The notes: generated by a model from the sequence alone, not told the origin. Shown: positions 36,167-47,030, counted from the first letter of the stretch. The stretch: DNA of 64,000 bases from an uncultured Veillonellaceae bacterium (GCA_902773295.1 CACYDT010000082.1:1-64000), one strand, 5' to 3'. Made by a program: numbers and translations.

Positions 36167-36619
36167 ATGGCTGCAAGGCATGTGGAAGAGGCCGTGGAAA
36201 GGATTGTGGCGGAACTTTTGTCCGGACAGGATGTGATTGAGCTTGTAGATGTGGAATATGTCAAGGAACATGATTGGTATCTTCGGGTCTTTATCGACAG
36301 GGAGGGCGGCATAGAGATCGATGATTGCCAGAATCTCAGTGAGCGCCTCGAGAAGGAGCTGGACAAGCAGGATCTCATTCCGGACAGCTATATCCTGGAG
36401 GTTTCCTCTCCTGGGTTGGATCGTGTGCTCAGGAAGGAACGGGATTTCCGGAGGGAGATGGGGAAGCCTGTGGATGTTGCCCTTTATGCACCAATGGATG
36501 GCAAAAAGCTTCTGGTGGGAACCTTGACGGCGTACGGCGATGGAAAGATCGTACTGGACGGGACACGGGAAATTCCTCTGGACAAGGTTTCTCTTGTGCG
36601 CCTGCACATAGATTTTTAG
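36167..36619 (+). CDS. rimP: Ribosome maturation factor RimP
   Basis: 150 residues. Needed for 30S maturation. It has ELVDVEYVKEHDWYLRVFID and the family motif YILEVSSPGLDRVL. The start at 36167 has ATGGAGGTG as ribosome-binding site. It opens the conserved rimP-nusA-ylxR-ylxQ-infB operon. Confidence 0.94.
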   Translation: MAARHVEEAVERIVAELLSGQDVIELVDVEYVKEHDWYLRVFIDREGGIEIDDCQNLSERLEKELDKQDLIPDSYILEVSSPGLDRVLRKERDFRREMGKPVDVALYAPMDGKKLLVGTLTAYGDGKIVLDGTREIPLDKVSLVRLHIDF

Positions 36620-36644
36620 TGGAAGAAGAATTGGAGGATATAAA

Positions 36645-37781
36645 TTGATCAGAAAAAAAACCAAGGCACAGGACAATGGCCAAAGCTTCCTGGAAGCTTT
36701 GAAGGAACTTGGGCGGGAGAAAGGCATTGCCCCCGAGATCCTGTTTGATGCCATCGAGGCGGCGCTTATCTCTGCCTACAAGAGGAACTTTGGTTCTGCC
36801 CAGAACGTGCGCGTGACATTGAACCGGGAAACGGGGAGCTACCACGTCTATGCAATCAAGACGGTAGTGGAGGAAGTGGAGAATGATGTCACCGAGATTT
36901 CCCTGGGGCAGGCCAAGGCCATCAAGACGGAATACGAGGTGGGCGATGTCCTTGAGATTGAGGTCACGCCGGCGAATTTCGGCCGCATTGCAGCGCAGAC
37001 GGCGAAGCAGGTCGTGGTGCAGAGAGTCCGTGAGGCTGAGCGGGGCATTATCTATGAGGAATTCATGAGCAGGGAGAGCGATATCATCACGGGTCTTGTC
37101 CAGCGCGTGGAGAATCGCAATGTGTTCATTGACCTTGGAAGGACGGAAGCCGTTCTGACACCGGCAGAGCAGATCCCCACAGAAAGCTACAATCACGGGG
37201 ATCGCATCAAGGCGTATATCGTTGAAGTCAAGAAAACGAACAAGGGTCCCCAGGTTGTGGTTTCCCGTACGCATCCCGGTCTCCTGAAGCGTCTTTTTGA
37301 ACTGGAAGTGCCGGAGATACAGGAAGGTGTCGTGGAAATCAAGTCCGTGGCACGGGAGCCGGGGATGCGCTCCAAGATTGCAGTCTATTCCAGGGATGAG
37401 AACGTGGATCCTGTCGGCTCCTGTGTCGGGCAGAAAGGCATGCGCGTCCAGGCCATTGTGGATGAGCTTGGCAGTGAGAAGATTGACATCGTGAAGTGGA
37501 ACGAGGATTCCGCGAAATATATTGCCAATGCGCTCAGCCCGGCAAAGGTTGTTTCCGTGGCGGTCAACGAGGAGGAAAAGGTGTCCCGTGTCGTGGTGCC
37601 GGATTACCAGCTTTCCCTCGCCATCGGCAAGGAAGGGCAGAATGCCCGCCTGGCTGCGAAGCTCACCGGATGGAAGATCGATATCAAGAGCGAGTCCCAG
37701 GCTGTAGGCGAGGTGCTGGATGAAAGCATGAACGAGGTAGAAGTGACAGGGGACGAATCTTTTACAGCAGAAGGTGAATGA
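36645..37781 (+). CDS. nusA: Transcription termination/antitermination protein NusA
   Basis: 378 residues, the short Firmicute form. The N-terminal RNA polymerase-binding domain (1-125) is followed by S1 (135-200, GLVQRVENRNVFIDLGRTEAV) and two KH domains (GSCVGQKGMRVQAIV, LAIGKEGQNARLAAKLTGWK). No C-terminal acidic repeats as in E. coli. The TTG start is supported by TTGGAGGATA seven bases before it. The stop overlaps the ylxR ribosome-binding region. Confidence 0.95.
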   Translation: MIRKKTKAQDNGQSFLEALKELGREKGIAPEILFDAIEAALISAYKRNFGSAQNVRVTLNRETGSYHVYAIKTVVEEVENDVTEISLGQAKAIKTEYEVGDVLEIEVTPANFGRIAAQTAKQVVVQRVREAERGIIYEEFMSRESDIITGLVQRVENRNVFIDLGRTEAVLTPAEQIPTESYNHGDRIKAYIVEVKKTNKGPQVVVSRTHPGLLKRLFELEVPEIQEGVVEIKSVAREPGMRSKIAVYSRDENVDPVGSCVGQKGMRVQAIVDELGSEKIDIVKWNEDSAKYIANALSPAKVVSVAVNEEEKVSRVVVPDYQLSLAIGKEGQNARLAAKLTGWKIDIKSESQAVGEVLDESMNEVEVTGDESFTAEGE

Positions 37782-37782
37782 G

Positions 37783-38058
37783 TTGGCAGCAAAGAAGATA
37801 CCGGAACGCATGTGCACTGGCTGTCAGACGAAGCATCCCAAAAAGGAAATGATCCGGATCGTGCGCAGTCCGGAAGGGGAATATTTTGTGGATGCCACGG
37901 GAAAGAAATCAGGACGCGGGGCGTACATCTGCCGCAAGAAAGAGTGTTTTGAAGCGGCGAAAAAGAACCGCGGATTTGAGCGGTCGTTCAAGAGCAGTAT
38001 CCATCGTTCGGTATACGACAATCTGGAACAGCAGCTTCTCTCAATGGAGGAATCGTGA
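37783..38058 (+). CDS. ylxR: YlxR (DUF448) RNA-binding protein
   Basis: 91 residues. It contains CTGCQTKHPKKEMIRIVR and GRGAYICRKKECFE, the YlxR signatures. Work in other Firmicutes suggests nucleoid or RNase P modulation; not established here. The TTG at 37783 is chosen because AAGGTG lies six bases before it; the GTG at 37774 is inside that site. It sits between nusA and ylxQ as usual. Confidence 0.9.
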   Translation: MAAKKIPERMCTGCQTKHPKKEMIRIVRSPEGEYFVDATGKKSGRGAYICRKKECFEAAKKNRGFERSFKSSIHRSVYDNLEQQLLSMEES

Positions 38059-38384
38059 TGGGGGCGCCGGCAACGGGGCAGCGCGTCATGAATCTTCTGG
38101 GCATGGCGCAGAAGGCCGGCCGCATAGTTTCCGGCAGCACTGCCGTGGAGCAGGCCGTCAAGGGGAAACATGCGAAAAGCCTGCTGGTGGCTGCCGATGC
38201 GGCAGAGGAAACCAGGGGAGATTATGAGGAACTGGCAAGGAGATATCACATCCCTCTTTTTGTATGCCTGACCAAGGAATTCTTGGGCAGATGCCTCGGC
38301 AAAGAGCAGCGGGCAGCAGTGGCATTGCTGGATGAAGGATTCAGCAGGGCGCTGTCGAAACTGATGGAAGAGGGGAAAGATTGA
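38058..38384 (+). CDS. ylxQ: YlxQ, L7Ae-family RNA-binding protein
   Basis: 108 residues. L7Ae/L30e fold: [24 protein letters not shown], then [10 protein letters not shown]. Proteins of this family bind kink-turn RNA. Start at the ATG at 38058, overlapping the ylxR stop, with GGAGG seven bases upstream. Confidence 0.9.
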   Translation: MGAPATGQRVMNLLGMAQKAGRIVSGSTAVEQAVKGKHAKSLLVAADAAEETRGDYEELARRYHIPLFVCLTKEFLGRCLGKEQRAAVALLDEGFSRALSKLMEEGKD

Positions 38385-38397
38385 TGGGGGTGGATCA

Positions 38398-40923
38398 ATG
38401 TCGAAATACAGAGTGTATGAATTGGCAAAGAAATTCAATATAGACAGCAAGACAGTGCTGGAGATCTTGAAAAAGAAGAAATTCAAGGTGGCAAACAATT
38501 TCACAAGTGTTGGTGATGAGGAGTACAATGCGGTGAAAGAGGCCTTGGCGAAGGGCACGGAGGACAAGCCGAAGAAGCCTGAGCTGTCCCAGAAGCCCGA
38601 GGAAAAGCCGGCGCAGAAACCGGTGCCGAAGAACGAGAAAAAACAGGCTGTGCAAGAGAAGCGGGCGGAAAAACCGGCAGAGCCGAAACAAACGGCCGAG
38701 AAAAAGCCGTCGGAGCAGAAGAGTGTTCCGGCGCGCAAGCCGCAGGAGCAGCCGCGGCAGGGAAGATCCGAGCGTGATGGCAATGCCGGAAAGCAGGGGC
38801 GCAACGAAGGGGCTTCCCGCCGCAATGCTCCCGCACGGAACGACAGCGGAGCTGCCAAGGCAGGCAGTAGCGGACGATCCGGTGGCAATGCCAACGGCGG
38901 GAGCCGTACCGATCGGGATCGCCGCAGCCGTGACGGCAACAACAGCGAACGTGGCGGCAATCGTGGCGGGCGCGACCGGAACAACCGCGGTGGGCGCGAT
39001 GAAAACAGGAATGATGGACGGAATGATCGTTCCGGCGGCAATCGCAAGGATCGCCGTAACAAACGTGCAGCGCAGTCAGTGCCGCAGAAGGTGGAAATTG
39101 CCCGCCCGAAGCACATCAAAGTAGGCGAATCTATTGCTGTGAAAGACCTGGCCAGCAAGATGAGCTGCACGGCGGCAGAGGTCATCAAGAAGCTGATGCT
39201 CATGGGCGTCATGGCGAGCATCAACCAGGAAATCGATTTCGATACCGCGGCACTTGTGGCATCGGAGTTTGGCGTGACAGCGGAAGAACTGCCGCCCGAA
39301 GTGGATCCGACAGAGATTCCGGAGATTGAGGATGACCCGAAGTCCTTGAAGCTTCGTCCTCCTGTGGTTACCGTCATGGGACATGTCGATCATGGCAAGA
39401 CATCCCTTCTTGATGTCATTCGCAAGACTTCCGTGTCTGCGCATGAGGCCGGCGGCATCACCCAGCATATCGGCGCCTACCAGGTCATTTGCAAGGACAA
39501 GAAGATCGTCTTCCTCGATACGCCGGGCCATGAGGCATTCACGGCTATGCGTGCCCGCGGGGCACAGGTGACGGATATTGCCATCCTCGTGGTTGCGGCC
39601 GATGACGGTGTCATGCCCCAGACGGTGGAAGCCATTCATCATGCGAAGTCCGCTAATGTGCCCATTATTGTGGCAATCAACAAGATCGACAAGCCCGGTG
39701 CGAACCCGGATCGTGTGAAGCAGGAACTCATGGAGAAAGGGCTTGTGCCTGAGGAATATGGCGGAGATACCATCATGGTGCCGGTTTCGGCAAAGAAGCA
39801 GATGGGCATCAACGATCTTCTGGAAATGATCCTTTTGGTCGCAGAGGTGCAAGAGCTCAAGGCCAATCCGAGCCGCGAGGCCAGGGGCGTCATCATCGAG
39901 GCGGAGCTGGACAAGGGGCGCGGCCCGGTGGCAACCGTATTGGTGCAGAGCGGTACGCTTCGCATTGGGGATTCCATCGTCGCAGGAACGACCTATGGAA
40001 AGGTCCGCGCCATGGTCAATGACCGCGGGGACAATGTGAAAAAGGCGGGGCCTTCCGTGCCTGTGGAGGTTCTCGGCTTCAATGACGTGCCGGCGGCAGG
40101 CGATCTCCTTGCTGTCCTGGATGAGAAGCAGGCGCGTTCCATTGCGGATGCCCGCATCGAGCGCCAGCGCACGAAGCTCATGAAGTCCAAGAAGGTTTCC
40201 CTGGATGATCTCTTCCAGCAGATACAGGAAGGAAGCATCAAGGATCTCAATATTGTCGTCAAGGCGGATGTGCAGGGATCCGTGGAAGCGCTCAACAGCT
40301 CTCTCCTGTCCCTCAACAAGAACGATGAAGTGCGTGTGAGCATTGTTCATTCCGGCGTCGGTGCAGTCAACGAGTCCGATGTCATGCTGGCATCTGCCTC
40401 CAACGCGCTCATCATTGCCTTCAATGTGCGTCCTGATGCCAATGCGCGCCGCATGGCGGATGCCGAGGATATTGATATCCGCACTTACCGCGTCATCTAC
40501 GATGCCCTCAATGATGTGAAAGACGCCATGTCCGGCATGCTGGCACCGAAGTATAAGGAGGTTGTCCAGGGGCATGTGGAGATCCGCAAGGTCATGAAAT
40601 TCTCCAAGGCTCTTGTGGCCGGCTCCTATGTACTGGACGGGAAGATCTACAACAATTCAAAGATACGGATCATCCGTGATAACATCGAAATCTTTGACGG
40701 GGAGATCGATTCCCTGCGTCGTTTCAAGGATGAAGTCAAGGAAGTCGCGGCCGGCTACGAGTGCGGCATTTCCATTGTGGACTTCCGTGATTTCCGCGAA
40801 GGCGATATCATTGAGCCATATACCATGGAGGAAATCGAGACTTCCATTACAGAAGCGAACAAGGCTGCTGCCAAACGCCGTGAGGAAGAGCAGCAGGCAA
40901 AGGAGAAGGATGGGGCAGAGTAA
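38398..40923 (+). CDS. infB: Translation initiation factor IF-2
   Basis: 841 residues. Places initiator tRNA on the 30S subunit and promotes subunit joining. The N-terminal IF2_N domain ([22 protein letters not shown]) is followed by a disordered Lys/Pro/Glu-rich part and an Arg/Gly/Asn/Asp-rich part (about 150-225, [11 protein letters not shown] units). A second IF2_N domain comes next, then the GTPase with [20 protein letters not shown] and NKID, then the C1 and C2 domains. The length of the low-complexity region is the only variable part. Confidence 0.97.
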   Translation: MSKYRVYELAKKFNIDSKTVLEILKKKKFKVANNFTSVGDEEYNAVKEALAKGTEDKPKKPELSQKPEEKPAQKPVPKNEKKQAVQEKRAEKPAEPKQTAEKKPSEQKSVPARKPQEQPRQGRSERDGNAGKQGRNEGASRRNAPARNDSGAAKAGSSGRSGGNANGGSRTDRDRRSRDGNNSERGGNRGGRDRNNRGGRDENRNDGRNDRSGGNRKDRRNKRAAQSVPQKVEIARPKHIKVGESIAVKDLASKMSCTAAEVIKKLMLMGVMASINQEIDFDTAALVASEFGVTAEELPPEVDPTEIPEIEDDPKSLKLRPPVVTVMGHVDHGKTSLLDVIRKTSVSAHEAGGITQHIGAYQVICKDKKIVFLDTPGHEAFTAMRARGAQVTDIAILVVAADDGVMPQTVEAIHHAKSANVPIIVAINKIDKPGANPDRVKQELMEKGLVPEEYGGDTIMVPVSAKKQMGINDLLEMILLVAEVQELKANPSREARGVIIEAELDKGRGPVATVLVQSGTLRIGDSIVAGTTYGKVRAMVNDRGDNVKKAGPSVPVEVLGFNDVPAAGDLLAVLDEKQARSIADARIERQRTKLMKSKKVSLDDLFQQIQEGSIKDLNIVVKADVQGSVEALNSSLLSLNKNDEVRVSIVHSGVGAVNESDVMLASASNALIIAFNVRPDANARRMADAEDIDIRTYRVIYDALNDVKDAMSGMLAPKYKEVVQGHVEIRKVMKFSKALVAGSYVLDGKIYNNSKIRIIRDNIEIFDGEIDSLRRFKDEVKEVAAGYECGISIVDFRDFREGDIIEPYTMEEIETSITEANKAAAKRREEEQQAKEKDGAE

Positions 40924-40964
40924 GGAAGGAACTGCTGCTCCGATGAGAAAGGAGGCGGGGCTCG

Positions 40965-41333
40965 ATGAGCCAGCTTCGTGTGGAAAAACTCCAGGAGCTC
41001 ATGAAGCAGGAAATCAGCCAGATTATCCTGCGGGAGCTCAAGGATCCCCGCATTGGCTTCGTGACCGTCACGCAGGTGGAGGTTACGGGAGACTTGCGCG
41101 AGGCAAAGGTGTATGTAAGCCTTATGGGGAATGAGAAGCAGGTGGAAGACTGCTGGAAAGGATTGCAGTCTTCCCTAGGCTATATCCGGCGTGAAATCGG
41201 GAAGCGGATCCGCCTTCGGTTCACACCTGAGCTTTCCTTTGCCCTTGACAAGTCCCTGGACTACAGTGCCCATATACAGGAATTGCTCCTGCAGGTCAGC
41301 AGGGAAGACCATCAGAAAGAAGAAGAGACATGA
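40965..41333 (+). CDS. rbfA: Ribosome-binding factor A
   Basis: 122 residues. KH-like fold that assists late 30S assembly. Typical elements are LMKQEISQIILRELKDPRIGFVTVT and GYIRREIGKRIRLRFTPEL. Its end overlaps the next gene by four bases. Confidence 0.95.
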   Translation: MSQLRVEKLQELMKQEISQIILRELKDPRIGFVTVTQVEVTGDLREAKVYVSLMGNEKQVEDCWKGLQSSLGYIRREIGKRIRLRFTPELSFALDKSLDYSAHIQELLLQVSREDHQKEEET

Positions 41334-42277
41334 ATATTTCATTGAAGGAAGCGGCAAGGAACCTGCTCGAAGCGGAAAAAATCGTGATTGCCTCCCATGT
41401 GAATCCCGATGGCGATGCCATCGGGTCTTCCCTGGGGCTCATGTATGCGCTTCAGGGCATGGGAAAAGAAGTCATGGTCTTCATTGATGACGATATCCCG
41501 GCAATATTCTCTGTATTGCCGGGATATGAGGTTATAAGAAGACCCGAAAAAGGCGTTGAGAAGATACGGGCGGATTTGTTCGTCATTCTGGATACTTCCC
41601 CGGATCGCATAGGGATTTCCGGGGATGTTGTGGAGGCGCATGTCCTCAACATCGATCACCATGTCACGAATAAGGGAGAGGCAGAATTTTCCTATGTGGA
41701 TTCCGGACGTGCTGCGACAGCAGAGATTGTCTATGAACTCATCAGGGAAATGGGAAGAGAGTTCACCGGTGAGATCGCTTCCTGCATCTATACGGGAATT
41801 GCCACGGATACGGGATTTTTCCGTTATTCCAATACAACGCCTTTCACCATGCGGACGGCAGCGGAACTGATGGAACATGGCGCTAGGCCCCATATCATTT
41901 CGGAGGCCATGGAGCAAAAATCCTATGCGGTGGTCAAGGGCATGGCAGCGGCCATGCAGACCATCGAGCGTTTCTGCAACGGCAGGGCAGCGGGATTGTT
42001 CATGGACAGGGAACTTACGGCCGGCATTGAGAATACGGAAGGCTTTATCGACATGGTGCGCGTCATCGAGGGAGTGGATGTGGCGGTTCTTCTGAAATGC
42101 AAGGAGGAGAAGCTTTGCCGCGTGAGCATGCGCTCCAAGGGATTGGATGTGGCGAAAATTGCTGCGGGATTTGGCGGCGGCGGCCATGTGCGGGCAGCAG
42201 GATGCACTTTGGAGATGGATTTTGCCGATGCGAAGAGGGCGGTCATGCAGGCGATTGAGGAGGCGATGGGAGCGTGA
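41330..42277 (+). CDS. nrnA: DHH/DHHA1 phosphoesterase, NrnA-like
   Basis: 315 residues. NrnA degrades short oligoribonucleotides and pAp. The DHH domain shows ASHVNPDGDAIGSSLGL and NIDHHVTN, the latter with the D-H-H triad. The C-terminal DHHA1 domain has FGGGGHVRAAGC. The position between rbfA and truB is conserved in Firmicutes. ATG overlaps the rbfA stop. Confidence 0.92.
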   Translation: MNISLKEAARNLLEAEKIVIASHVNPDGDAIGSSLGLMYALQGMGKEVMVFIDDDIPAIFSVLPGYEVIRRPEKGVEKIRADLFVILDTSPDRIGISGDVVEAHVLNIDHHVTNKGEAEFSYVDSGRAATAEIVYELIREMGREFTGEIASCIYTGIATDTGFFRYSNTTPFTMRTAAELMEHGARPHIISEAMEQKSYAVVKGMAAAMQTIERFCNGRAAGLFMDRELTAGIENTEGFIDMVRVIEGVDVAVLLKCKEEKLCRVSMRSKGLDVAKIAAGFGGGGHVRAAGCTLEMDFADAKRAVMQAIEEAMGA

Positions 42278-43155
42278 TGGAAGGCTTCCTGAACATCTTG
42301 AAGCCGCCGGGGATGTCATCCCATGATGTTGTCAATGCCGTGCGGAAAATCCTTCAGGCCAGACGCGTGGGGCATGCGGGCACACTGGATCCCGCTGCTG
42401 CGGGCGTGCTTCCCGTGGCCGTGGGACGTGCGGCTCGCTTCATCGAGTATCTTTCGATGTCGGACAAGTCCTATCGTGCAGAAATCTTGCTGGGGGCAGA
42501 AACGGACAGCGGCGATCTCATGGGAAGGATAACGCGGCAGAGGACAGATTTTTCCATGCCGTCCATGGAGGAGCTCCGTGGGGCGTTGGAGGAATTCCGT
42601 GGAAAGATCATGCAACGCCCGTCGGTATTTTCTGCTATCAAGGTGAAGGGGAGAAAGGCCTGCGATCTGGCAAGAAGGGAAGAATCTGTAGAGATTCCTG
42701 CACGCCAGGTGGAAATTTACCGCATTGCGCTTCTGGAGGCATGTCCGGAGGAAAGGAAATTTCTCATGGATGTGGATTGTTCCAAGGGAACCTATATCCG
42801 AAGCCTTTGCATGGACATCGGAAATCGATTGGGGATTCCATCGGTCCTGTCCTTCCTGCTCCGGACAAGAGTGGGAGGCTTCTGCCTGCCACAGGCCTGC
42901 ACATTGGAAGAGTTGTCCGAGCAAAAGGAAGGGGCACTGCTCGCGGTAGGAGACTGCCTTTCGCATATTCCGGCCTACGAGCTTCCGGAACATCGCGTCA
43001 AGCCTTTTTGCAACGGACTTCCGACCGGGGTACATGAAAAGGAACTGCCCGCATTGCTGCGGGTCTGCAGCGCAGGTGAATTTTTGGGGATTGCCCGATA
43101 CGATTCGAAAGAACAGTCGGTCTGTCCTGTGAAGATATACAGGGAATGCACATGA
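42277..43155 (+). CDS. truB: tRNA pseudouridine-55 synthase
   Basis: 292 residues. Makes pseudouridine 55 in the T-loop of tRNA. It has LNILKPPGMSSHDVVNAVRK, then RVGHAGTLDPAAAGVLPV with the catalytic aspartate in GTLD, and CSKGTYIRSLCMD. Start at the ATG overlapping the nrnA stop (GTGATG). Confidence 0.95.
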   Translation: MEGFLNILKPPGMSSHDVVNAVRKILQARRVGHAGTLDPAAAGVLPVAVGRAARFIEYLSMSDKSYRAEILLGAETDSGDLMGRITRQRTDFSMPSMEELRGALEEFRGKIMQRPSVFSAIKVKGRKACDLARREESVEIPARQVEIYRIALLEACPEERKFLMDVDCSKGTYIRSLCMDIGNRLGIPSVLSFLLRTRVGGFCLPQACTLEELSEQKEGALLAVGDCLSHIPAYELPEHRVKPFCNGLPTGVHEKELPALLRVCSAGEFLGIARYDSKEQSVCPVKIYRECT

Positions 43156-44093
43156 AGATATATACGAAGCTCACTGACATTACAAAAGAATATCCACGGG
43201 CAGTGGTAGCACTGGGCATGTTCGATGGCATGCATGTCGGGCATCAGAGCATTGTGCGCAGGGCAATGGAACTCGCAAGGGAAGTGGATGGGACGAGTGT
43301 GGTGTTCACGTTCCATAACCATCCGCTGTCTATCCTAGCGAAAGACAGGATGCCGCTTCAGATCGGCAGCCCGGAGCTTCGGGCTGCCGTGCTGGAAGAC
43401 ATGGGTGTGGATCTGCTGTTCAATATCTCTTTTACCAGGGAATTTTCTAAAATCTTGCCGGAGAAGTTCCTGGAACTCCTTCAGAGGAATCTTGCGCCTG
43501 TCTATGTCGTGACAGGTGCGAACTTCACCTTCGGGCGTCAGGGAAAGGGCAACCAGCGCCTTTTGCAGCGGGTAGGGGCGGATTATGGCTTCCATGCGGA
43601 AATCTGCCCGACTGTCCTGGCAGACGGCCATCCCGTCAGCAGCACGCGCATCCGGGAATTGCTCAAGGAAGGGAACCTGGAACTGGTGAACTCTTTCCTT
43701 GGGCGGCCCTTCGCCTTTGCAGGCAGGGTGGTCCATGGAGATCGCCGGGGCCGTACCCTGGGGTTCCCGACCGCAAATCTCCAAATCCCGGAGAATCGTG
43801 CCATGCTTCCCAATGGCGCTTATGCTGCCCAGGTGGTCTATCAGGGAAAGTCCTACCATGGCCTGGCGAACATCGGGAACAATCCTACGTTTGATGGATG
43901 CGATCACCGCTTGGAGGTGAACATCCGGGATTTCCATGAGAATATTTACGATCAGCTCCTTCAGGTGTTTTTCTTGAAGAAATTGAGGGAGGAACGGAAA
44001 TTTTCTTCTGTGGATCATCTTGTCCAGCAGCTTCATCGGGACAGGGAGGCTGCAGAAAAAGTCTGGAAAAAATCTGTCAGTATATTTGGATAG
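43152..44093 (+). CDS. ribF: Bifunctional riboflavin kinase / FAD synthetase
   Basis: 313 residues. Makes FMN and FAD. The N-terminal nucleotidyltransferase has LGMFDGMHVGHQSIV and TGANFTFGRQGKGN; the C-terminal kinase has GDRRGRTLGFPTANL and NIGNNPTF. ATGA overlap with truB, ribosome-binding site AGGGAA. Confidence 0.95.
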   Translation: MKIYTKLTDITKEYPRAVVALGMFDGMHVGHQSIVRRAMELAREVDGTSVVFTFHNHPLSILAKDRMPLQIGSPELRAAVLEDMGVDLLFNISFTREFSKILPEKFLELLQRNLAPVYVVTGANFTFGRQGKGNQRLLQRVGADYGFHAEICPTVLADGHPVSSTRIRELLKEGNLELVNSFLGRPFAFAGRVVHGDRRGRTLGFPTANLQIPENRAMLPNGAYAAQVVYQGKSYHGLANIGNNPTFDGCDHRLEVNIRDFHENIYDQLLQVFFLKKLREERKFSSVDHLVQQLHRDREAAEKVWKKSVSIFG

Positions 44094-44177
44094 ACAGGAA
44101 GGAACTGCATTTTTTGTGTCGAATACAACTAAATAGAACAGGGATGGCTGTACAATAAAGGCATAGGAGATGGTAAC

Positions 44178-46151
44178 ATGGGCATTCGACAAAAATTCTT
44201 TGTTCTGGCTGGAATCGTGGGCGTATTTCTCGCTCTCGTTTCCGTTATTGGGTACTACACAGCGAATTCCAATCTGGAAGACAGCGTGGAGCACGAGCTT
44301 ACCACCACGATTGGGGAAGAAGGAGCAGACCTCAATGGGTGGCTGCTGGAGAAAGGAGCTTCTGCCACGCATACTGCCAATCTCATGACAGCCTTCAACG
44401 GTGATGTGGCGCGCATCAAGACGAAGGAAGCCCTGGCATTGGGTACATCGGACAAGCAGATACTCGACATCAATGTCGGCATGGAAGATGGCTACTTTGC
44501 TTCCTATTTCACGGGAGATGGCACGGGACGTCTGGATCCGCGCCAGCGGCCTTGGTACAATGATGCGAAAAAAGCCGGCAAGATGGTGTTCACGGATCCT
44601 TATGTGGACAAGAACACGAACAAGCTCGTGGTTTCTGCAGTTGCGCCCTTTACAGCGAATGGGCAGTTTTTGGGAACCATCTGCACGGATATTGCCCTGG
44701 ATGCTTTGAACGAATGGATTTCCCATGCAAAATATCGTGGGGAGGCCGGTTCCGGAATCCTCTTTGACAAGAAAGGCCAGATTCTTGCCACGGCCGGAAG
44801 CGAGACATTGATGTCCGCTGCCAAGGACATTGAGGGCATCGGCACCCATGCGGATGAAATCCTGAAGAAGGACAACGGCTATTTCACCTATGAGAACAAG
44901 GAAGGAAAGATGGTTTTCGCCTATACGACGCTTCCTTCCACCGGATGGATCTTCGGACTTTCCGTTCCCTATGACTATGTGTTTTCCTCTGTCAATGCTA
45001 TGCGTTTTACCTATTTGCTGGTGACGATTGTCGGCGTTGTCATCATCGTTCTCGTTTGCCTCCAGTTCTCCGGAAGGATCACGGATCCCCTTGTCGAACT
45101 GGAGCAGCGGGCTGCGGAGCTTTCCAAGGGGAATCTCCATATCCAGGATGCCGTGGTGATGTCCTCGGACGAGATTGGGTCGCTTACCAAGGCGTTCAAC
45201 ACCATGAGCGCGAATCTCCGGAATCTCATATCGAAGATGGCAGCTACGGCAGAGCAGGTGGCGGCTTCTTCGGAGGAACTCACGGCGAATGCCCAGCAGT
45301 CGGCGGATGCTTCCGTCCATGTAGCGGAGACGGTCAGCGAGGTCACGGGCAATGTGGATCAGCAGCTCAGCGATATCGATGGGGCGAAGTCCAGCGTGGA
45401 TTCGGTTTATCATGATATGGCCGATATGATGCAGAAGGCGCGGGAAGTCACGGAAGCATCCCTTCAGACTTCCGAGGCAGCGAAGCGCGGATCCGAGCTC
45501 ATGGAGGATGCCATCCAGAAGATGGGGAACATCGAGCAGAGCGTCATGGCATCTGCCCAAGTAGTGAAGACCTTGGGCGAGAATTCTCAGCAGATAGGGC
45601 AGATTGTCGAGGCGATTTCCTCGATTGCCGAGCAGACGAACCTTCTTTCCCTCAATGCTGCCATTGAGGCGGCAAGAGCCGGGGAGCAGGGCCGTGGCTT
45701 TGCTGTGGTAGCTGATGAGGTCAGGAAGCTCGCTGCGGAGTCCCAGCAGTCCGCAGAGCAGATCAAGGCACGCATCGCTTCCATCCAGCAGGATACGGCT
45801 CAGGCCGTGGAGTCCATGAACAACGGCACCGCAGAGGTGGGGCACGGGACAAAGGCCATCCGCGATGTCGGTGTCCAGTTCGAGGATATCCTGTCGAAAG
45901 TGGACAGCATCAACCGTCAGATGGAAGCCATCAATCTGTCGGTGCAGAAGGTTACCACGGGTGCGGAACGCATTGTGGAGGCGGTGGATTCCATTGACAC
46001 CGTGAGCCGCAAGACAGCGGATCATACCCAGACAATTTCCTCGGCTACCGAAGAGCAGTCCGCTTCCAATGAGGAGATTGCGGCAGCTTCCCATGCATTG
46101 GCAACGCTTGCGGGTGACATGCAGGCAGCGGTGGGGCAGTTCCGTTTGTAA
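44178..46151 (+). CDS. Methyl-accepting chemotaxis protein (dCache-type sensor)
   Basis: 657 residues. TM1 (about 8-28) and TM2 (about 274-296, [16 protein letters not shown]) enclose a periplasmic dCache-type domain ([19 protein letters not shown] is typical). HAMP follows, then the signalling domain with the hairpin [20 protein letters not shown]. It implies chemotaxis and probably motility. The ligand is unknown. The gene is single, with a terminator after it. Confidence 0.93.
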   Translation: MGIRQKFFVLAGIVGVFLALVSVIGYYTANSNLEDSVEHELTTTIGEEGADLNGWLLEKGASATHTANLMTAFNGDVARIKTKEALALGTSDKQILDINVGMEDGYFASYFTGDGTGRLDPRQRPWYNDAKKAGKMVFTDPYVDKNTNKLVVSAVAPFTANGQFLGTICTDIALDALNEWISHAKYRGEAGSGILFDKKGQILATAGSETLMSAAKDIEGIGTHADEILKKDNGYFTYENKEGKMVFAYTTLPSTGWIFGLSVPYDYVFSSVNAMRFTYLLVTIVGVVIIVLVCLQFSGRITDPLVELEQRAAELSKGNLHIQDAVVMSSDEIGSLTKAFNTMSANLRNLISKMAATAEQVAASSEELTANAQQSADASVHVAETVSEVTGNVDQQLSDIDGAKSSVDSVYHDMADMMQKAREVTEASLQTSEAAKRGSELMEDAIQKMGNIEQSVMASAQVVKTLGENSQQIGQIVEAISSIAEQTNLLSLNAAIEAARAGEQGRGFAVVADEVRKLAAESQQSAEQIKARIASIQQDTAQAVESMNNGTAEVGHGTKAIRDVGVQFEDILSKVDSINRQMEAINLSVQKVTTGAERIVEAVDSIDTVSRKTADHTQTISSATEEQSASNEEIAAASHALATLAGDMQAAVGQFRL

Positions 46152-46167
46152 AAAGAAACAGGATGAC

Positions 46168-46206
46168 AAAAAGAGTCTGCCATATCTTGTGCGGCAGGCT
46201 CTTTTT
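46168..46206 (+). terminator. Rho-independent terminator after the chemoreceptor gene
   Basis: AAAAAGAGTCTGCC (46168-46181) pairs with GGCAGGCTCTTTTT (46193-46206) with one G.U pair. Confidence 0.9.
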
Positions 46207-46293
46207 ATCCTTTCAACTGTTCAGTGAGCAGGGAACTGTCGTTTGCCTCATGAATTTTTACTCGTTGTTCTTATAGGAAAAATGGATGAAATG

Positions 46294-46302
46294 TGGTATG
46301 AT
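46294..46302 (+). promoter_or_regulatory. Extended -10 promoter of ireB
   Basis: TGGTATGAT, an extended -10 of the TGn type, with no good -35 at 17 bases. It lies 33 bases before the ireB start. Confidence 0.5.
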
Positions 46303-46335
46303 ATTCATAGACACGATTTCATTTGGAGGTATATC

Positions 46336-46587
46336 ATGGTCAAAGATGAAACGATGATGTTCCGTTTTGGGGCAGAGGAGAATAAAGCCGAGCATATCAT
46401 CCATCATGTCTGCAACGCAATGGAGGAAAAAGGCTACAATCCAATCAATCAGCTGGTAGGCTACCTTTTGTCGGGAGACCCGGCTTATGTGACGAGCCAC
46501 AAGGATGCCCGCAATCAGATCCGATCGCTGGAACGCGATGAGATCTTGGAAGAACTCGTGCGCTCGTATTTGGAGAATGATGAATGA
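46336..46587 (+). CDS. ireB: IreB (UPF0297) regulatory phosphoprotein
   Basis: 83 residues. In enterococci IreB is a substrate of the IreK Ser/Thr kinase that affects cephalosporin resistance. The conserved [28 protein letters not shown] is present; the N-terminal threonine in KDETMMF is the family's phosphorylation region. Start at 46336 behind TTTGGAGGT. ruvX overlaps its end by four bases. Confidence 0.93.
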   Translation: MVKDETMMFRFGAEENKAEHIIHHVCNAMEEKGYNPINQLVGYLLSGDPAYVTSHKDARNQIRSLERDEILEELVRSYLENDE

Positions 46588-47030
46588 AGAGATACCTGTC
46601 CCTTGATGTAGGCGATGCTACGGTAGGAGTTGCAGTGAGCGACCCCTTGGGGCTTACAGCGCAAGGTGTGGAGACAATCCGCCGCAAGGATCTGTCATCG
46701 GACATAAAGCGCCTGGAAGAGCTTATGGAGCAGTACGAGACAAAATCTTTGGTCATAGGGCTGCCAAGGAATATGAACGGCACTCAGGGAGAACGCTGTG
46801 AGGTTGTCCGTGGATTTGCGGAAGAGATTGGGAAGGCCGTTCCTGATGTCGAAATCGAGTTCTGGGATGAGCGATTGTCCACGGTGGCTGCTTCGCGCTC
46901 CCTGCTGGAAGCCGATTTGAGCCGGCGCAAGCGACGGAAGGTGATCGACAAAATGGCAGCGGTATTCATATTGCAAGGTTTTTTGGACAGGATATCCATG
47001 AAACGGGAGAGCGTGACCTGTGAGCAGTAA
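46584..47030 (+). CDS. ruvX: Putative pre-16S rRNA nuclease YqgF/RuvX
   Basis: 148 residues. RNase H-like fold acting in 16S rRNA 5' maturation. It has [33 protein letters not shown] and the acidic DERLST. One departure: the usual DxGxKRIG start is DVGDATVG. Confidence 0.92.
   Translation: MKRYLSLDVGDATVGVAVSDPLGLTAQGVETIRRKDLSSDIKRLEELMEQYETKSLVIGLPRNMNGTQGERCEVVRGFAEEIGKAVPDVEIEFWDERLSTVAASRSLLEADLSRRKRRKVIDKMAAVFILQGFLDRISMKRESVTCEQ

Noticed and set aside
44101-44177. Flagellar sigma-28 promoter before the chemoreceptor gene
   Set aside because: TAAA and TACAATAA are present but the match to GCCGATAA is too poor.
43335-46169. 944-residue - strand frame opposite ribF and the chemoreceptor
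   Set aside because: Crosses a gene boundary and intergenic region and shows no domain; antisense shadow.
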